A stretch of DNA of 64,000 bases from Amphibacillus cookii. GTDB lineage: Bacteria > Bacillota > Bacilli > Bacillales > Amphibacillaceae. The position numbers and the translations under genes are program-made. Below, in pieces: positions 61,879 through 64,000 of this stretch. The stretch spans positions 411,040 to 475,039 of the forward strand of contig NZ_JAFBDS010000002.1 in assembly GCF_016908375.1 (NCBI RefSeq), read 5' to 3'. The notes under the pieces are model-generated. The model saw only the letters and a list, made by a program, of their open reading frames with translations. It was not told the DNA's origin and did no database searches. How positions within the stretch are numbered: the first letter of the stretch is position 1; each line of letters opens with the position of its first letter.

Positions 61879-63247
61879 GGAATACAAAACAGTTAGCGAA
61901 GTCGTTGGACCTCTGATGGCAGTCGAGCAAGTTGAAGGTGTTAAATTTGATGAACTTGTTGAAGTGCAAATGCAGACCGGTGAAATTCGACATGGTCAAG
62001 TGTTAGAAGTTGAAGGCGACAAAGCGATGGTTCAGATTTTTGAAGGACCTAGTGGCATTAATATTAAGGACACAAAAGTACGCTTCAGAGGAAAGCCTCT
62101 CTCGCTTGATGTGTCTGAAGATATGGTTGGCCGAGTATTCAATGGGATGGGTGAACCGATTGATAATGGTCCTGAGATCATCCCAGAGTCAAGCTTAGAT
62201 GTGAATGGCCAAGCGATCAATCCGATTGCACGTGATTATCCTGATGAGTTTATTCAAACGGGAATCTCAGCTATCGACCACTTAAATACGTTGGTTCGTG
62301 GACAAAAGTTGCCTGTGTTTTCTGGATCTGGTTTACCGCATAAAGAGTTAGCCGCTCAAATTGCTCGTCAAGCATCTGTATTAAATAGCGATGAAAAATT
62401 TGCGGTTGTTTTTGCAGCGATGGGGATTACCTTCGATGAAGCTGAGTATTTTATGGAAGATTTCCGTAAAACGGGAGCGATTGATCGCTCTGTTATGTTT
62501 ATTAACTTGGCGAATGACCCTGCCATTGAACGTATTGCCACACCTAAAATGGCACTAACAACTGCTGAATACCTAGCCTTTGAAAAAGACATGCACGTCC
62601 TTGTTATTATGACAGACATGACTTATTATTGTGAGGCATTACGTGAAATTTCAGCAGCACGACGTGAAGTACCTGGACGTCGTGGTTATCCTGGTTATCT
62701 TTATACAAACTTATCTACACTTTATGAACGTGCAGGACGCTTAGTTGGTAAAAAAGGTTCAGTAACCCAAATTCCAATTTTGTCAATGCCAGAGGATGAT
62801 ATTACTCACCCAATACCTGATTTAACAGGTTATATTACTGAGGGACAAATTATCCTTTCCCGTGACCTAGATAAAGCTGGATATAAACCACCAATCAACG
62901 TGTTGCCGTCCTTATCGCGTTTGAAAGATAAAGGGACAGGTGAAGGTAAAACAAGAAAAGATCATGCACCAACCATGAACCAGTTATTTGCTGCTTATGC
63001 TAAAGGTAAAGAGGCTAAAGAACTTGCAGTGGTACTTGGTGAGTCTGCATTATCTAAAACAGATAAGCTATATGTTGAATTTACTGATCGATTTGAGAAA
63101 GAATATATTAATCAAGGTTTCTACAAAAATCGTTCAATTGAAGATACGTTAGAACTTGGCTGGCAATTACTTTCTATTTTACCGCGCACTGAATTAAAAC
63201 GAATTAAGAGTGAATTGATCGAAGAGTATATGCCGGAAGGAGAGTGA
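61871..63247 (+). CDS. ntpB: V-type ATP synthase subunit B (non-catalytic)
   Basis: A 458-residue subunit related to NtpA but without a P-loop: the corresponding region is [18 protein letters not shown]. It completes the active sites with the arginine finger in [30 protein letters not shown] lies ahead of its ATG, within ntpA. NtpD follows after seven bases. Confidence 0.97.
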   Translation: MLKEYKTVSEVVGPLMAVEQVEGVKFDELVEVQMQTGEIRHGQVLEVEGDKAMVQIFEGPSGINIKDTKVRFRGKPLSLDVSEDMVGRVFNGMGEPIDNGPEIIPESSLDVNGQAINPIARDYPDEFIQTGISAIDHLNTLVRGQKLPVFSGSGLPHKELAAQIARQASVLNSDEKFAVVFAAMGITFDEAEYFMEDFRKTGAIDRSVMFINLANDPAIERIATPKMALTTAEYLAFEKDMHVLVIMTDMTYYCEALREISAARREVPGRRGYPGYLYTNLSTLYERAGRLVGKKGSVTQIPILSMPEDDITHPIPDLTGYITEGQIILSRDLDKAGYKPPINVLPSLSRLKDKGTGEGKTRKDHAPTMNQLFAAYAKGKEAKELAVVLGESALSKTDKLYVEFTDRFEKEYINQGFYKNRSIEDTLELGWQLLSILPRTELKRIKSELIEEYMPEGE

Positions 63248-63254
63248 TCGGCCC

Positions 63255-63884
63255 ATGGCGAGATTAAATGTCAAGCCAACACGGATGGAGCTATCTAACC
63301 TTAAAGACCGTTTAGCAATTTCTACTCGAGGTCATAAGCTGTTAAAGGACAAACAGGATGAGTTAATGCGTCAGTTCATTGACTTGATTCGTGAAAATAA
63401 CAAGTTAAGAGATGAAGTGGAAAAAGAACTGACCGAGGCAATGCGTGCTTTTGTTGTTGCTAAGTCACTTTTGAATGAATCATTTATTGAAGAACTATTT
63501 GCTATACCTGATAAATCTGTTTCTTTAAATATTGAAGAAAAGAATATCATGAGTGTTATGGTTCCTGAAATGAATTTTTCTGTTAATGAAGATGAAAAAG
63601 AATCTGAGATGCAGTATGGTCTGCTAAATTCGAATAGTGAATTAGATGATTCCATTGATCGCATTAGCAATATTCTGCCAAAACTCTTAAAGCTTTCTGA
63701 AATCGAAAAAACGTGTCAGTTGATGGCTGATGAAATTGAGAAGACAAGAAGACGTGTCAATGCACTTGAATATTTGAAGATTCCTCAACTAAAGGAAACG
63801 ATTCATTATATTCAAATGAAGCTCGAAGAAAATGAGAGAGCAAGTATTACACGTATTATGAAAGTTAAAGATATGGGTACTTAA
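63255..63884 (+). CDS. ntpD: V-type ATP synthase subunit D (central shaft)
   Basis: A 209-residue protein of long helices at both ends ([42 protein letters not shown]), the signature of the rotating shaft. It passes torque between the head and the rotor ring. GGAAGGAGAG is upstream. It is the last gene of the operon here; an ntpJ-type potassium transporter gene, which follows in E. hirae, is not within the window. Confidence 0.95.
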   Translation: MARLNVKPTRMELSNLKDRLAISTRGHKLLKDKQDELMRQFIDLIRENNKLRDEVEKELTEAMRAFVVAKSLLNESFIEELFAIPDKSVSLNIEEKNIMSVMVPEMNFSVNEDEKESEMQYGLLNSNSELDDSIDRISNILPKLLKLSEIEKTCQLMADEIEKTRRRVNALEYLKIPQLKETIHYIQMKLEENERASITRIMKVKDMGT

Positions 63885-63911
63885 GAAAAAAAGCTATTCG
63901 TTATATAAAAT

Positions 63912-63964
63912 GTACCCTATAGAGTAGACACTTTAAAAAAAGTCTACCTATAGGGTACTTTTGT
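63912..63964 (+). terminator. terminator of the V-ATPase operon
   Basis: GTACCCTATAG-TAGAC pairs with GTCTA-CTATAGGGTAC across a 12-base A-rich loop, followed by TTTTG. Beyond it TATAAT near 63966 may be the -10 of the next gene, outside the window. Confidence 0.9.
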
Positions 63965-64000
63965 GTATAATTAGAGAAAAAACAGTAAATGGGGAAAGAA

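Overview
The window is low-GC, densely coded Bacillota chromosome. Gene content and order point to a spore-forming, probably salt- or alkali-adapted facultative anaerobe of the family Bacillaceae (an Amphibacillus/Halolactibacillus-like organism is an inference, not proven). The block lexA-yneB-ynzC-tkt-sirA-yneF ... acnA ... yneP-yneQ ... plsY-yneT-parE-parC follows the Bacillus subtilis order. SirA, a PAS histidine kinase, a SpoVK-like AAA protein and a CwlC-like amidase all suggest sporulation. No rRNA, tRNA or CRISPR array was seen.

Layout. 1-7.1 kb: start of a squalene/phytoene synthase-like gene, a SurA_N lipoprotein, a graveyard of IS1182-type transposase fragments and GC-rich repeats, a chemoreceptor, an AI-2E family transporter and a secreted cyclophilin. 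7.2-15.4 kb: amidase, the lexA/yneB SOS region (yneA missing), transketolase, sirA with a Spo0A box, yneF and a sensor kinase. 15.5-23.4 kb: aconitase, a double-AAA SpoVK-like protein in a probable operon with yneP-yneQ, a decayed IS4 island, yidD. 23.4-30.4 kb: folE2, plsY, yneT, parE-parC. 30.6-37.8 kb: hisJ facing away from the complete hisZGDBHAF-IE operon. 38.3-46 kb: msrA, gltC and the divergent glutamate synthase genes. 46.4-55.1 kb: ilvE, a VanZ-like gene, proline T-box with proBA, ppaC, ilvA, a 49-residue gene, yqxD, cvfB. 55.3-63.9 kb: complete V-type ATPase operon ntpFIKECGABD, closed by a strong terminator; its K subunit carries the known sodium-binding residues, so it is probably a sodium pump or sodium-driven synthase.

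The most unusual feature is a dispersed intergenic element present in about nine full, short or partial copies (near 0.25, 5.1, 12.4, 13.8, 18.4, 30.5, 38.2, 46.1 and 53.4 kb), plus one internal module lodged in another repeat at 21.9 kb. Full copies have a 5' hairpin, a second branched hairpin made of repeated submodules, and a fixed 3' end. Stem sequences differ between copies in ways that preserve pairing, and in two places the end of the element supplies the stop codon of the neighbouring gene. A second, GC-rich repeat family (CTCCxGCGGGAA ... CCCGCGGAAAGC) lies mostly around the dead insertion sequences.
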